From contig NC_034412.1 in the NCBI RefSeq assembly GCF_002078875.1, positions 86,415,491-86,479,490 on the forward strand: DNA of 64,000 nucleotides. The letters are read 5' to 3'. The stretch's first letter is position 1. Each line of letters starts with the position of its first letter. Below, one piece after another: positions 13,485-28,016 of this stretch. The notes under the pieces are model-generated. The model was not told where the DNA came from. It ran no database searches and saw nothing but the letters and a program-made list of their open reading frames with translations. A program made the position numbers and the translations under genes. The stretch comes from Numida meleagris. Its lineage: Eukaryota; Chordata; Aves; Galliformes; Numididae.

Positions 13485-14408
13485 TATGTACAGCTTCTCC
13501 CTATACTCCTATTTCTATGCATAAGTTAGTGAGAGCAATGGCTACAATGTATTGATTGTACTGTGGATTAGATTTTAATTATTACAGCTTGTGCAATAGA
13601 GACATAACTATGGTAATATCATTTACAACTGCTGTAGGATAACTTCACCTTCTTCACAACATTTTCTAGAAAGCTAGTTCTTTACATGGTGGCTCTGTTT
13701 TTAATCACACTGTCAAAATATAAAATCACGTTCATAAGCCAGGTGCTGTACACCATGTACATCTCCAGCATGGAGATGTCAGCACCTTTTAGGAGTTCAT
13801 GGGCATCACTCTGCTGGCAGAGAGGTGGAACCTCAGTATGGACTCAGCTACCACCCATATTTGAATTTCTCACCTACATTCCCAGCTAACAAGTGCCCAA
13901 CTGAATCTGCAAGTGCACACTGAGAGGCAGGCTTAGTGGATGAGGGAAGGTAAGTAGTAGATACAAGATCTGCAGCAGATTGATCTGGACAGCACAGACA
14001 TGTCATTTGTCTTCCTGGAGCTCCTTGGAAAAGGGTCAAGGCACCTTCAAGGGCATTTCTGCTTGCAAAGAAGAAGGTGAGCACCTTTGTGGCTAAATTC
14101 CTTAGTGATCTGCAACAGTTTAAGCATTAGGGGGAAACATCAAGTGCCAAAGTCATGTAACTGATTTTTGGCAGACAGTAGCACTCAGCAAACCACACAG
14201 ATTTGGTACTATGATTCTTTGTGCCACACAGAAGTATAAAAAGGGTAGACAGAGAGGAAAAGCAAGACAGCAGGGCAAAAAGAAACAACAGGAGCTGTCT
14301 GCATGTTAAAAGCAGGGGAGGGAAAAAAAGTACAAAACTCAGTGTCAATTTTCTTTCCACAAAAGCCCCATTTTCTACTTGATTTTATTTCTATTTTACC
14401 CTAGCCGT

Positions 14409-14416
14409 TGACGTCA
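14409..14416. promoter_or_regulatory. consensus CRE octamer TGACGTCA
   Basis: Second perfect CREB/ATF octamer in the intergenic region, about 7 kb from the first. Motif match only. Confidence 0.25.
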
Positions 14417-16301
14417 GTGGATGATGTCTATTCCTTGCAGCAATCAAACCCTCAGCTTCCAGATCCCACTATTCAACTTCAACTTTGGAACACTGTCGTT
14501 GATTAATTGTCACTTTTCTATCTGAATATTTGCACATTTCTATTTGTCTGTGTGATATTCTGACCACCATCACAAAACACCGCAGTACATCTTGGAGTAA
14601 GTGTAACAGTGGATTTTGCTCGCCTGAGCTTTTTAAAATTTGAAATACAACACATTTCCCAAAGAGGAGCTAACCTGCACGTGGAGAATCATGCGACTGG
14701 TTTAGCATCCTGCAAACATGTTTGGAGAGAACAAAATTAAACACCTAAGCATGCTGATTAAAGCATTGATTCTGCAAAGACTTACTACATAATCCCTTTG
14801 AAATCAGTGGGACAATTCACAGTCATAAAAGCTGTGCCTGTGGGTAAACATTTACCTGGCAGAGCCCTTGCTAGCAGTTGCAGACAATGCTTTTCTTCTA
14901 GATGGCAGTGTTCAATTGCCAGCAGTCCACAGCTCTGACATGACATAAATTGCCATTGTGGCTGCATGGTGAGGAGCAGAGCGCTTCGTTGCCGTGCGAG
15001 AGGCCTACAGGAAATTGCCTAGACCAGCTGCTGTAATTAGACATGTATCATTATTATTATTAATTAAAACACAACTAGCTACACTGGTTGTGCATATTCT
15101 GAAGGCAGACCTTGTGAAAAAGTGAGTAATCTAGTTGGGGCTGTGCAATATAGGCCTTGTTTACAACACAAAGTTGTGCTGACCGGACTGTGTTTCTACG
15201 GTTAAAGCTGCACCTCTCCAGCATGGCTGGTGTTGTATCTGCATAGCTTGTTTTCCTTAGCACAAGACAAAACAGTGGCAGTGTAAAACACCTTCATACC
15301 AGTATAACCATGCATCAATTTAAACAGCACAATTAAATGAGTTGTAAAAATTCACAGCTCAGACAGTTAAATTCCTAAATGACTTATGAAGAGATCAGAC
15401 TCCCTCTTCCACAAATAAATGATAATCAGTGAGTCTTATCCCTCTTGCACACAGGAGGAGAAGAAAGAGGTAGAGGTGAACATGTCCATTGTTCAGGACA
15501 GAGACTTTTGTGTCTGAGCACCCTGTGACTTAACCAGCACTTGCAGCTCAGAGAATCATGATGTATTTGTCTGGCTGCCACCTGCACAAGCGCTTGAATC
15601 AGTCCGAACCGATTCTTTGAACAGGCACAAAGTGGGAAGCACTAAGACCAGAGGGAGAGGAACTGCTCATTTAAAGAAAACAGCAAAAGGTCACAGAGGG
15701 ATAAATGATCCTGCCAGCACTAATTTTACTATAATGCTCCACTTTCTCATCTTGAAAATTGAAGGGATTTTTTTCTTTACTCTTCCAGTCAGAGAAAGCA
15801 AGAGAATATGCATGCGTATGAAACAGAAACACACAGCATTACAGAGGAGGCTGATGAATGGTTGCTAAAGGTGTTCATGTGCCCATGGGGACAGAGGAGA
15901 AGCACGGCACTGGTGACCAGGCCGCAGCACCAGGGCGAGGAGGCTGGGCGCTGCCTTTGGCCCGCTCTGAGTCCTTGGTACACAACTGTATCTCTTTGCC
16001 TCTCCAGTTCTTCCTTTATAGGATGAAAGAAGGCCAATTTGTAGAGCGCTCTGAGGATTAGGGATGATAAACAAGGGTTACATATTAGCTGCGTGGAATT
16101 TCTGTTAGCTTCAGTACCTTTTTCTTTTCTGGTGTAATAGTCACCATCTAAGGGAGAAGTTTTGTCTCTGATTGCTTAATTAGGTAATTTGATAATTTGG
16201 GCTCCAATTCAGAATTCAGATTTCAAACTGAAGTTCAAAAATCCAAATTCTTGAACATCACTTTTCAGCTTGAGGTATTATTTTCTTTAAAAATCCCTGT
16301 T

Positions 16302-16323
16302 AAAACAAAACAAAACAAAAAAA
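16302..16323. repeat. (AAAAC)n microsatellite
   Basis: Three to four AAAAC units running into an A run. Simple repeat. Confidence 0.85.
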
Positions 16324-19300
16324 CCCAGAAAATTTCACGCAGACTGCTTCCAATTTACTGTCTGTAAGTACCCAAATGGACACAACTGAGCTGCTCGGCA
16401 ACATTACCTATTTTTTAAGTCTCCCGTCATTACGTACTTATAGAGAAATGGCTATGAGTAACTGTACTACCAATTGCGACCAGTAATTCCATTAGGCTGA
16501 ATCACTGAGTAACCTTGTTTCCGAAACCACAACCAGGTGCGTCATCCCAAGTAGTGAACTGAATACACCACACACTCCCTGGCTGCTGACAAGGATGTAC
16601 TGCAAGCCTGGGAACAAGAAAAAAGTACATAGACGTGAGATCTAACAAACCGCACCAAAATTTGGAGCCCACTGCTCCTTGCTACCCCTTCTAGGAAATT
16701 TGCTGCTACTCACAAGATGTGAAAATATTTTCAGGATCAAAACTGATCAGTTGTTCTCAATCGTAAGTTCCAGGCAAGCAAGCAGCCTGTTTTATCACTG
16801 CAAGATCATGCAAGAACCAATTTGGCCTTTGTTTTACAGCTTTAGTTCTGCAAAGGATCAAATAAAAATTGAGTAAAATGGTATACAGGAAACAGGATTG
16901 GGTCCCAGAATTTTGTGTATTAGATGTGGGAGACAAGCTACTCTTGCTCTCAAAAATGCCTCTATTTCTCTTTTACAGGTATCGCTGTTTTGTATTGAGA
17001 TTGCTAAATTGATATATTTTAATTATATAATTTTTTAATATTGGAAACACCTATATTATCCTATTTTTATTGATATAGTACAGAGTAGAAGCTAAAGGAT
17101 ACATTCCAATAGTGTTAATTTTTGTTGAATGATTTACTCTATTTCATAATGGACTGCTCTTCTCCTTTTTTGTAATTCCCAAACTCTTGGCATATGTAAG
17201 AAATTCTCTTTACATGACAATCTTTGAACTGTAATAACGGATTATTTTCTATAAACAAGCAATTTCCTAGGTATGGAAGTGGTTTATTCTGCAAGTTCTG
17301 ATAAATCTTTCTAATATTTAAGGTATAGCCTTGAGTACCAGTAACCCAGGCCACATGAGCTTTATCAATACCAGTTCTACTGAGACAGGATACAGGTCAC
17401 AAAATATGTGAATAGCTTTTGTTTTATAAACTGCCTTTTGGGTATCATCCCAGCATCTTCTGGCCATTCCAAATCATGTTTGCTATAGAGATAGATAGGT
17501 TTGAATTAATTCTCCAAAATCAATGACTTCTCACGTCAGGCAAGTTCACATGCAGGCTCTGATGTACTCCCTTCTCTCTCTTACAAATTTCCTGCCTGTA
17601 TCCCTTAATCTTGTCTTTTGTTATTATCTGACAACCCAATGCAAATTGTGAACTCATTTTCAAAAGCTCTAATTTTGCTCAGATTTACAGGAAAATGATT
17701 TTGTAAACACGTGTGCATGGATGACAAGAGCAGACTAGGAGCTTAACAGCCTGTGCTCTTCCTGCTCTATTAGTTGTAAATTGTATATCTTTCTGGCCCT
17801 AATTCAGGAAAACACTTTAACCTGTAATTAAATCCCAGAGAAATCAAGGACACCTCGGCACACATTTAAGGCTCAGTGTACGCTTCAGTGTATAAAAGAG
17901 GAGCTTAACAATACGCGTTCCTGAAGGAATATTTATTATCGTAAACCAGTATTTCACTATGATTGGGGCACAGACTCCAGGCAATCCACCAAAAGAGATC
18001 TAAGAGATCATGAGACACTGAAAAATTTATTAAATGACAGGGAGACAACTTACATATTCAACTTTTGTGAGGTCTGATATACTAAGCTTAGTAGGTCCAC
18101 CCTTTTCATACCCCGCAGGTGACTGCATTATCTTAGTGCTCCAAACTCACACTCCCTTATCATTCACCTTCAAGACCTCAGTCAATCTCTTGAAACACAC
18201 ATGGAAATGATGTACGTGTATACTGAGAAATGCCAAGAAATATCAGCATAATTTCTAGACATTAATATATACCAGCAAATACGTGTACTTGTTTGGATTT
18301 CTGCTATTATTTTTATGGACCTGTGCAACTAATTTGGCAACCAGTATTTTCTTCCTCCTGGAGGAGTAAGGGATTTGTGTATATTAACCATAAATTCATC
18401 TCTATGTAGTCTAATCTCTGACATTTTCCTACATTGAAAAATTGGCTGTAACATTGTGATTCTGTGCTTTCCAGAAGTCCACAACTGACATGGCAGAATT
18501 CTGGAGGTAGGAAACATACACATACTATAGGTTCTGAATGTGGCAGAATTCATACAGTGCTTTCCCCAAAGCACTCACAGGAACTGAGAATTACTGCGCT
18601 TGTTATTTACTGCAAAACTAAATGCAGTCCATATTTTTTGCTTAATGCTTTATTTTCAGAGCAAGGTTTTCACTGCAATATTCTGCTATATTCTGACTTA
18701 CTGTGAACTCCCTTACATTGCAGTCTACATGTTGCTTTTTTGATTATCTGATGTCACATGGAAACGAGACTGAAAGTGAAAGAAACAACCCTTATGCAGG
18801 AAAAACATGAGTATTTACAGCTGAAATCATTAAACTTTCCAAATTAGATAAATTTTTAAGCTTACTTCTTTTGTTGGCATTATGTTCATCTCTTCCTGAG
18901 ACATTTAGCCCCTGCAAACAGCAACCGATACTGTCTGCAAATATGATACACTACTGTGGGTGTTGTGCAAGCCAAATACATCCCACAGGACAATTCCTCT
19001 CGTACCATCATTACTATCTCGTACAATCTTGGAGAGGAGATGAAAGGAAATGACTAATTCGGGAGGTGCATGGATCTCAGCAGAAGTTGCTGCTTCCACG
19101 TGAAGGAGGTTTGCCAGCGTTTGGCAAGCAGAGACTGGCATACGTATTTGTCCTCCAGCATTAAAAAAAGTGGAGAACGCAGGTGTGTGAACCTCTGATG
19201 AACCTTCCCAACTCATTCTGAGAATAGGTTGCTGCTGCAATAACATTAGCACAAGAGCCCGTCTGTAGGGAGCTCTGCTGCTGTGGTGCGAGTGCAGAAA

Positions 19301-22300
19301 TGTGTTGGTACAGCCCTCTCCATTCAGCCCTGGGGACGCTGAGAGCCTGCTGAGCATCCTCTCAACAGAGTGGTACTGCACTGCCCACTGTGCCCATGAT
19401 GAAGTACACTTGATGGGTGATGAATCATGATAACCTCCCTAGCTGCCATAATGTTTCCATTGCAATTATATCTACGTATCTATTTATTGTGATGTTTTAT
19501 CGTGCAGATTTTAAATATGATGTATTAAAACACGGTGCAGTGCAATCCAAATGCAATGAGGCAAGTAACTGTAGAAGTCAAAATTAGGATACAGAGAACA
19601 ATGTATTTCAAATTAAGTGGGAAAAAGATTACTTGTTAGCTGAAAATAATGAGCACCTTCAGTGCCTTATGCGCATGCAAATGATAGGTGTGCCAAAGGA
19701 ATATAATATCGGCTGACATTACAAAACCTACCACCACAGAAAATAAGAGAAGTGCACTAGAGAACCTAATCATTACAGAATTAAAAAGAAATTCCCCCCT
19801 CCCCAAATCAAGATTACAAGCAAAGAAGAATGCTGATTTAACCTGCTTCTGCATAAACTGAAAACCTGGCTACATCCTATGAGACATATGTCAGGTGAAA
19901 CCCTGAAATGGCATGGAGAGCTGGAAAAAGAAAACAATGCTGTTAAAATGTTCTCTGCATCTATGGGTGAAAAAATGAATGTAACAAGTCATGGAAGCCG
20001 GTTATCATATTGGCTAACTAGGGCATGCAGAATAGTTGACACAATCATGCACTCAAAATTTGAGAACAATCCCAGAAAATATAAGCACTTGTCTTAATTT
20101 TGAATGAGACCCTCAACCCCAGTGAAATCAGGCAGTTGTTAAATTTCAGCTTAGCTATTGCTGAGGCCTTCTTTGTAAAATGGGTCAGTACTTTCAAACT
20201 TTAGGAAGTACTTCTCTCTGCCATTAGCTCAAATAAGTTTCCAAAACGCCCTTGTCACAAGTAATGACAGTGACTGTCTAGAAGAGTCAATTAATGAGTA
20301 TGCTGAAAAGAAATTGCAGCTGAATGCCTTACTTTCACTGCACAATACATTTCCAGGTAGTTGGTGCTAAATCTATGAAACAAGGAACGGAAAACTACTG
20401 TAATGTATATACAGTTAACTTAAGTCACAGAAGAAATAGCGCACAGAGGCACAGAAAATGTATCTGATATTTTAAGGAGGTGAATCTAAATGATGGGAAT
20501 TCACCCTCTCACTCACAAAGCTGAGGGACTGTATGGGAGGAAGCTGCCTTCCACACTTTTCCAAGTGTGCATGTCTTTAAGAAGAAAGAACAAACACAAT
20601 TCAGTCATAAAAGCATATCACTGCTTGGTGGTCTTCCTACAGCTTTATAATAGTTCAATCTGCAAGGTGCCTAAAATGCAAGACAGCTATTCAGGTCACC
20701 TATTACCCATGGAAGAGCTAAAAATTTGCTAGTTTCCATGTTGGACTGCAAAATTTTCTACAGAGTCTTTCACAGTTACATACTTATATGTATCCCAAAT
20801 TGAACTCTTAAAGCTGTAATTGAGAAAGAAGTGTCTAAACTCATCCCCAGAGCGCCCATTCCCACACCTAGCCTCCACGAATAGCATTGAATTTAGCTCA
20901 AAATCCATTTAGCGCTTCCAGTTGGTGCTAGCAGTCTTATTCTGTCTGTGGAGAGAGCTCTTCCAGAAGACCGCTGTCACCAGCAGCCTAGAGAATAACT
21001 TAGGATGAGGTTCATATCTGCCCTCCCAGTAACTCTCAGTAGCTCACTTGTGAGATAGGGATAGCATTTACATTTTGCATTACGGAGTTGACTAAACTGC
21101 ATACATATAACCGGAAACAGAGTTTCAATCCCAAAACTTCTCATTTCAAAAAAAGTATTTTTAGCATCCGGAGATAGGGAGTTTACGTCTGATTTGGTAC
21201 ACTTCATTATCCTATTTACTCTTAAAAAATGTCTTGGTGGCCAGAGATACTTCTGGCAAAGCCAAACCTGCTCACTCTTCAGGTGATTTCAATAGCATTT
21301 TCCACTGATTACCTCCACGCAGAACTCCATGTCAGTATATGGGAGTCTGAGTAAGCTGGCAGCCCTAGGCAATCAGGGCCAAGTAGCCAGTGCCTTATAC
21401 AGGTGCACCGAATCTTTTTTCACAAGGTCTTACAATTTTTAACTGACTGTGAAAGAAATGCTATAGTATTTTTCTGGCACAGCAATGCATCAGTTCCAGA
21501 TACGGAAATAACTTCTATGCACAGTGGTGATGAGTGGAGTTCTCACCTTGTTTCTTAAGGATTTCATTTCCTACCTGAAAAACTGTGCTGTGAAGTACTG
21601 TTCACTGTACAGAAGAACTTGCCTCTGTGAAAGAGGCTCCCAGGAAGAAAAATTTCAAAAATTATATTGCAACAAGCCATGAAGCAATGTTCTTGACCGA
21701 CAGTTCTTACCACTCTGGATACTGACATTTAGGAAGAAAATATTTGTTCTGAGAAACACGCTGTTCTCTAATTTAATGATGATGTATTTGACATACACCT
21801 TTAATAAAATAAAGTCTAAGTGATCCACCTCATAGGATTATATTCCTCTCTGTGATCTGTAGTTCTGGCCTAAATCCGGCACCTAGTGTTCTCTGATACA
21901 CCTGCATGGCATCAGCTTGGACTATAATAGCTTCTCCTTGTGTCATCTGATTGTCATGTGTTCCTGATTTAGCACTATTTGGGTCTACAGACAGCCTCAA
22001 AGAAAAACAATTGCTCCTTTGGTAGGGGAAATGACTTATCTTCCCTATCCCTGGAAAGACTGCATGGATCCGGATATTTAACCATCCCTTTATTTAATTA
22101 CATCTTCACATGCAAAATAAATGTGTGGGTTTTTTAACACCAGACAGAATTTTCATTGGGGCAGTTAAAGCTGTGCCGGCTTTGTCTCTCAGGACTGCAA
22201 TACTGAAACAGTATCAAACTGAAAAGAGACCTCAATTTCAACATAAAATCCTAATGAAACCAGAAAACAAGGAGTTTTCATCTCATCTGAGAGCACTTTC

Positions 22301-24412
22301 TTCAGGAAAAACACCTTAATAATCTAATTACAAAATATGAAATGGCCTTGGAAAGTCAGATACTTTTGCTTCTTTTAACAAGTTCTAAAGAGTAGCTCTT
22401 CAAATGAGCATCTAAACGTAATTCAATTGGAACTTCAAGGCAAACTGTCACAAAAGATATTTTAGATAGGATATCAGTGTAGTTGAAAAGTATCAAAATA
22501 TTATTTTCTTCTTGGCAGAAAAATATGCTTTCCTTCCCTCAGGATGCCCAATTCTATTTCAGCCTGACAGCCCTGCAGTCAATCACACGATCTACACAAC
22601 CCTCTTCATTGTAATTACAATATTGGAAATCCAGGTGTTATATTTCAGCAAGTACTTTGAAACATTTTTTTTTTTTTTGTCCGAAACTATAATAGTAAAT
22701 GTTCTTCTGGTTGCGATTCAATACCCTTTTTAAAAATACTGTTCTTGTCAAACTTGACTTTTTTCCCTATTCAATACAAACTCTTTGTAATGGCTGCTGG
22801 TATCGACCAGTCACTCTAAATGCTTCTTCACCATCTATGAAATTAGTGGTATTTAGTGGCAGCACTTCTCAGGTTATCAGTCAAAGCGATGACCGTTCTC
22901 CCCCCTGCTGCTGCACCAATAGAACAGCTAGTTCAAACATAAAAATAGAGAGTATAGAATAAATTTAAATTTATTACAGCCTATAAATCATGCATACAGT
23001 TTTCAAAACACATATTTCATTTTTTTCCCAAGTATCTGAAAACAAGTACTACTTTTGTTTTGCAGTTTTTTTTTTCTACCGTAGGATCAGATAAGAAAGC
23101 TTTTTTTGATCAGCCAAAATATAATGTCCAAGTGTCAGGACAACAAGCCATTAATACACAAAGGATCTTTTCTATTACCAGGGCATGCCACAGAATATCG
23201 TGTTAAGAGAATGCTGATGCATGAGATAAAAAAAAAAGAATAATACCTCCAAGGCAACTACTTTAAGAACACGATATATTTTCAAGTGCTTATTTCACTT
23301 TACATTTAATGTAAGTGATTAATACAGATCGAGCCTTTTAGTCTACTCTTCCAGTAGAGTCATTCCAAAATCCATGGCCAGATCAGCATCACGTATAACG
23401 TGACCAATTCTGTTCTCAGCATTTTCACTGACTGAAAATACGGTCAATATCTGAAAAGAAAAAATGCTTGGTGGAATTACTGTGGAACAATAGTTATATT
23501 TCTGATGAGTAAGGCGAGGACTGGATGCTGATGCTGCAGGCTACTCAAGGATGGTTAATTGTATTCATGGGCTATTTGTAAGACAGCAAGCTGCCAAAAC
23601 CTCAGACATTTCCAACATGGTAATTCAGGAATGCTGTAGTAAACAGGAGAAAACAGATGTCATAATGTGTTTCATCTAGTTTAAAACTTAAAATGTAATT
23701 AACTTAATGGTTTGACAATAGCTGATGTAGCAACAAATGTAATGCAATTGAATTAGTACCTCATTATGACATTGAATTTTTCTACATATGCACTACCAAA
23801 ATAAGATCAGACTTTGAGATGTTGATGTATTTTATGGTGACTATCCTTGAAATGCTATCACATGTAACACTTCCTTTGTATTTCATCACTTGTGAAAATT
23901 ATTTCACTTTTATAACACTACACTTCTGTACTCTTTCCGTTACACCCCCAGAGAAAGCTGTTCCTTGGTTTATTGTTTCAGAGGCTTCTGACTGGGCACT
24001 TGGACTTCTACATTCATTGTGTAGGATAAAGCTTTCTTTTTCTCTATCTTTTGTACTGCTTGGCTGTTTGGCCAAAGCATCGTAGGCGATTATCACAGTT
24101 CTTTCACATCTGTTCTGAATATTTCTTAAGGTAGACTTCAGGAGGTCTGCTTTGCACATAAAGCAGCGTGTTGTGAGAGAGACCTGTGCATGCATTATTT
24201 TGGACTTCCCAAAGGCTCCTCCAGGTATTATTGGGGTTTCCCAATTGTTAGTACCGCAGGATGAAAAATGGCAAACGTATACCAAAGCAGAATCTTTTAA
24301 CAAAACAAAGTTGGGGTCTCCAAGAAATACTAACACCAAATCCAGACACTGATTACAAAACCTAACCTAATCGCCTAACCTACAATTTCTGAGGCACTTT
24401 CCTCTGTTTGTT

Positions 24413-24429
24413 AAAAAAAAAAAAAAAAA
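24413..24429. repeat. poly-A run (17 A)
   Basis: Seventeen consecutive A. The upstream 500 bases do not resemble a retroposed gene or SINE that I know, so it is called only as a simple repeat. Confidence 0.85.
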
Positions 24430-26523
24430 GGAAAAACAAATTTGGAAGCTACAGCAATGTAGTTGAATTAAATTGGAAAAACAAAACGAAACAAAGCAAA
24501 AAACTCTTTGAATTGTGAAATTGATTTTTCAAGTGACTCAGGCCTTCTAAACTACCCATGCTACTATGCTACTTTTAATAATACTGAAACCTGTTACAGC
24601 AAAATCTGAAAGTAAAATGGTCTAACTGGCCTAACGCGGATCTGACTAACATTTTACACTGTTTTCCATTCATGTAGATGAGGTCCTTGATGCTAGCCAG
24701 AAAGTGGCCCTCTGCTGCTGTGGGTATCTCCAGCTTGCCTTTTCACCACGCAGTGGTATTATTAGGAAGGAAGGATGAGTAAAAAGGAATCTGAAACCTG
24801 ATCTGGTGCTGAGGAATGCCTTTTGAATGTATTATTTGAACTTAGTTATTACTCCTGGAAGGTGTGAACGTTTTGCATGACTCTTCATTCAAAACCCGAA
24901 ATCGACTGTGAAGATTACTAAAAAAAGTTATGCAAGCCTTCATGCAATTAAGCAGAGTAGTTTCAAAAAGGTAATTATATACAGTACATCATGATATCCA
25001 GTAAAATACACTATTTATGTGTTGGACGTTCCCTGTATTGCATTACTTCTGGTAGGCCATTTTCTGGATTTTAAAATTATCTATAAATGTATGTACACAT
25101 TTGGATTTAGATCCTGCACACTTAGTTGATATTTTTTGTTCTTAAATTACATTTGCTCCCTCACGGATGTTGCTCCATCTCCATTTCTAAAATGCTGAAT
25201 GGGCAGACTGTCTCTATCAAGTATTTTACGTGAACAGTTTATGAAGTGTGAACAATAGGGGACCATCAACTGATGGGTTATCATGAATTTCAAAGACAAG
25301 TGATAAAGAATTCCTACTTGAGGAAATCCAGCTTTTTATTGCACCTAGCAGGAAATTTTAGGGAATATTATAAACTGACAAATTTCAGGGAAGTATGATG
25401 TATGGCTGACAGTAAATGCTTACAAGCCCCACGTACTGTAGTTCTGAATTGCTCTGCAATTCCTTCTTTAGTGTGCTCATGAATAGGAGAAAATCTTACA
25501 TGGTGAAATTTATCATTTTCTTAGAAATTCATTGGAGACCCTATCCAGCAGGGGTCAGAATGAAAAAGGGAAACAGTGGTACTTGCTGAGGCTGACAGCT
25601 AAAGGCACAGATGTATCAGTCACTCAGAGTCTGTTCAGCATTCTTTTCAGCACAGATCGTTTGGTCTTGATTTTCCAAACAAGCGTTGCTACCTACAGTG
25701 CACACCCACCTAGCTGTTCTTGCTGCGTGCAGACTGTCACACAACGTTCTTTTAGAGAACCTTCACCTTTGATATCAGTTCCAAAAGGAAAAAAAAAAAA
25801 CTGATCGAAGTTAGCACTGTCTATCCCCACAGTTTTTCAGAGGAAAAGTTCATTAGCTGCTTCGCATGCCAAGGGACCAGCTGTCCTTCAGCACATGGAG
25901 CGGCTCTGATTGACCAGGAGGACAAGTGGGAAATAAGCTCACAGCGGTGCCAACACAGCATATGGTCATGTACCAGCTGTTTCTGAAACGCTTGCCAAAG
26001 GGAGACCAGAATCTGGTTGGCTGTTGGGAAAATAAAACTCACCATAAACCAACAAGCAAACAAAAAAATCCACTATCAGTATTCCTGAGACCCGGCCACA
26101 AAGGCAGGACTGCGGGTTTGAAATGTCACACAGCAACTAGGTGAATATTCAGAATAATCTGTCATGTGTTTGTATGCTCTGACTTCCTCCCTTAGGAGAA
26201 CACTGATAATCAGAGCATTTGGCCCTTCCACAGAGCTTTTGGCACAGGAAAGCCACATAAAGAGTTAAATAAGGTAAATGGGTTTGTACTTGTAATACGC
26301 ATTGCTAATACATTGAAAATATGTTCAGGAGACCGTGTGGAGATTGCTTTAAACTGGTGCCGATTTTTACTTTTGACAAATTGCACACGTCCCACATTTT
26401 ACTGTATTTTATCTCTATCTCAAAAAGGGGAACTCAGATTCCGAGCAAACAAAAGGTGATTTGATTTTGATTGGCGCAAGTCATATTGCTGTGTTGGTGA
26501 AGTGCTTTTGATAAAGCCGTGGA

Positions 26524-26643
26524 GTGACTCAGCAGAAAACAGTCAGCAGGATTTTTCCCCAAGCTTTTCCGTTTTCAGTTTCAGCTCTTCTTAACAAGAA
26601 AATAAGTTAAACAGTAATTAAATAGCTCAGGGAATGACTCTGC
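26524..26643. promoter_or_regulatory. pair of ARE/NF-E2-like motifs
   Basis: GTGACTCAGCA (26524-26534) matches the antioxidant-response/NF-E2 core TGACnnnGC with an embedded AP-1 site. A second TGACnnnGC match, TGACTCTGC, lies at 26635-26643. They sit about 1.4 kb upstream of the inferred KIAA0232 promoter. Such short motifs are common by chance; the pairing is the only reason to list it. Confidence 0.3.
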
Positions 26644-27490
26644 TCTTCCAGCACAGGGTTTGAAGCGCTGCTTTCTCTTCAGAGCACTCCCATAATACTC
26701 AAGGTTTGGAAGAAGCTGCGCTGATTAACTCCATGTTCATATGACATCAATTACTGCCTCGGCAGCATTCAGGACAACGTCAGTAGCTCATGCAGCCACA
26801 CAGTCCTGCACATTTAACTTTAAAAATAGGTTTATTTGGCTAGCTAAATCAAACATACAACTAAATTAGGTGCTTTGTAAAGAACATCTAAAAAAAAGAT
26901 GCCTAGCTATAATGAAAATAAAGGAGAAGTAAGAGTAACGCTGCTGTCATGTATCACAAGTAAGTACGTAGGTGGGGAGGCAGTGGCTACTATCTTGGCA
27001 TACATTCACGGTTTCTATGAGATACGTTTTTAAACACAGGTTTAATTTGCTGGAATGCCCACACCCAGGTGAGGGATCATCTTGTCAGCAGGGAGCATGG
27101 TTCCAGCAAAGGCTCTCCTTGGACAGAAGTGGTAGTGTCAGCCAGGTTAGATGGCACACCTCACTACGAAGCTGTGAGCAAAGGGAAAACCCTCAGGATG
27201 ACACGGTCTGACTTACTTTGACATCTTACATAACATTGACTTTCCTCACACCTGCGTATGCTCATACAGCCGAGAAATGAGCAGACCCAATGTACATCCA
27301 AGAGGGCGTTATTATTTTCCCAATTAAGATGTTTAATTAGCACTGCGGCGTGCCGCCTTCGTCATATTTTCAGTCTCACAGCGGCCTATTTTCATCCATC
27401 CACCATGCTGAAAGCATTGCTCTATCGTTACCCCTCGGTGCGTACACAGCTCTGACGAACCCGGCACTTCATCCACGGGAATAAAAGTTT
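26644..27490. other. promoter-proximal upstream flank, no gene seen
   Basis: AT-rich sequence that grades into the CpG island from about 27.3 kb. No coding block or repeat family is recognised. Confidence 0.5.
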
Positions 27491-27960
27491 CGCAGCTCCT
27501 GACAGCGGCTCTCAATGGCAGCCTTTCTTTTCAGACGGGCTCCCGAACCCACTCTATTTGCTCACCGTGCCCTCGGAGCCGCCGAGCCCTACAGAAGGCC
27601 CGCACACGGTGACACTCCGTCATTACCCCCACTTCCTCCTCCTCCGCATTCCAGCCCTGGGCGCTTCCCGCCCCTTTTCTCCTCAGGCGCTCCCCCGGCG
27701 GGCGGGGCTGTAGCGCACCGCCAGGCCAAAGGCACACTTCCCCTCCTGCCCCACCCTTCCTCCCCAATATGCAGCCGCACAGGCTGCCCGCTGCCCTGAC
27801 AGCCGGCCCGCCCGCCCGCCAGCGGCTCCCCTCAGCCCCGCGCCTGGGCGGCGGGATCTGGGCCGCCCTCTGGGCGGAAGGATACGGGGCGGGGCCTGCG
27901 GCGCGGTCCGCCGGGGCGCTGAGTCCTGTTGCCGGGTGACGGAGCGGCCGCCTCCCCCGT

Positions 27961-27972
27961 CCCCCCCCCCCC
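27961..27972. repeat. 12-C run followed by pyrimidine tract
   Basis: Twelve C in a row, then a CT-rich tract to about 27986, inside the promoter. The G-rich complement could adopt a quadruplex with neighbouring G runs. Confidence 0.85.
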
Positions 27973-28016
27973 TTCCCTCCCTCCCCGTGGCGCTGGGAGC
28001 CGCCGCCGCCGCCGGT

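Larger units (their letters stand above)
9507..26523. other. intergenic DNA, no gene seen
   Basis: About 17 kb in which I find no supportable exon. It holds an imperfect tandem duplication (9825-9907), a CRE octamer (14409-14416), a 16-bp palindrome (13469-13484), (AAAAC) and A-run simple repeats, and scattered chance-length open frames. The longest are 158 codons (18905-19381, minus) and 146 codons (23899-24339, minus); neither resembles a protein I know. I see no transposon terminal repeats here. Confidence 0.45.

Noticed and set aside
18905..19381. 158-codon open frame (minus)
   Set aside because: Long for AT-rich DNA, but within what chance would give in 64 kb over six frames; no protein family, splice context or codon bias that I recognise.
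21800..21830. Overlapping AATAAA signals as the 3' end of an upstream gene
   Set aside because: No coding exon upstream to attach them to, and AATAAA is frequent in AT-rich DNA.
23899..24339. 146-codon open frame (minus) with a few Cys pairs
   Set aside because: Considered as a zinc-binding or transposase remnant, but the Cys/His spacing fits no family I know and no terminal repeats are visible. Chance length.
24357..24382. CCTAA-rich stretch resembling telomere repeats
   Set aside because: Only three imperfect units and the hexamer is not exact; too short to call an interstitial telomeric repeat.
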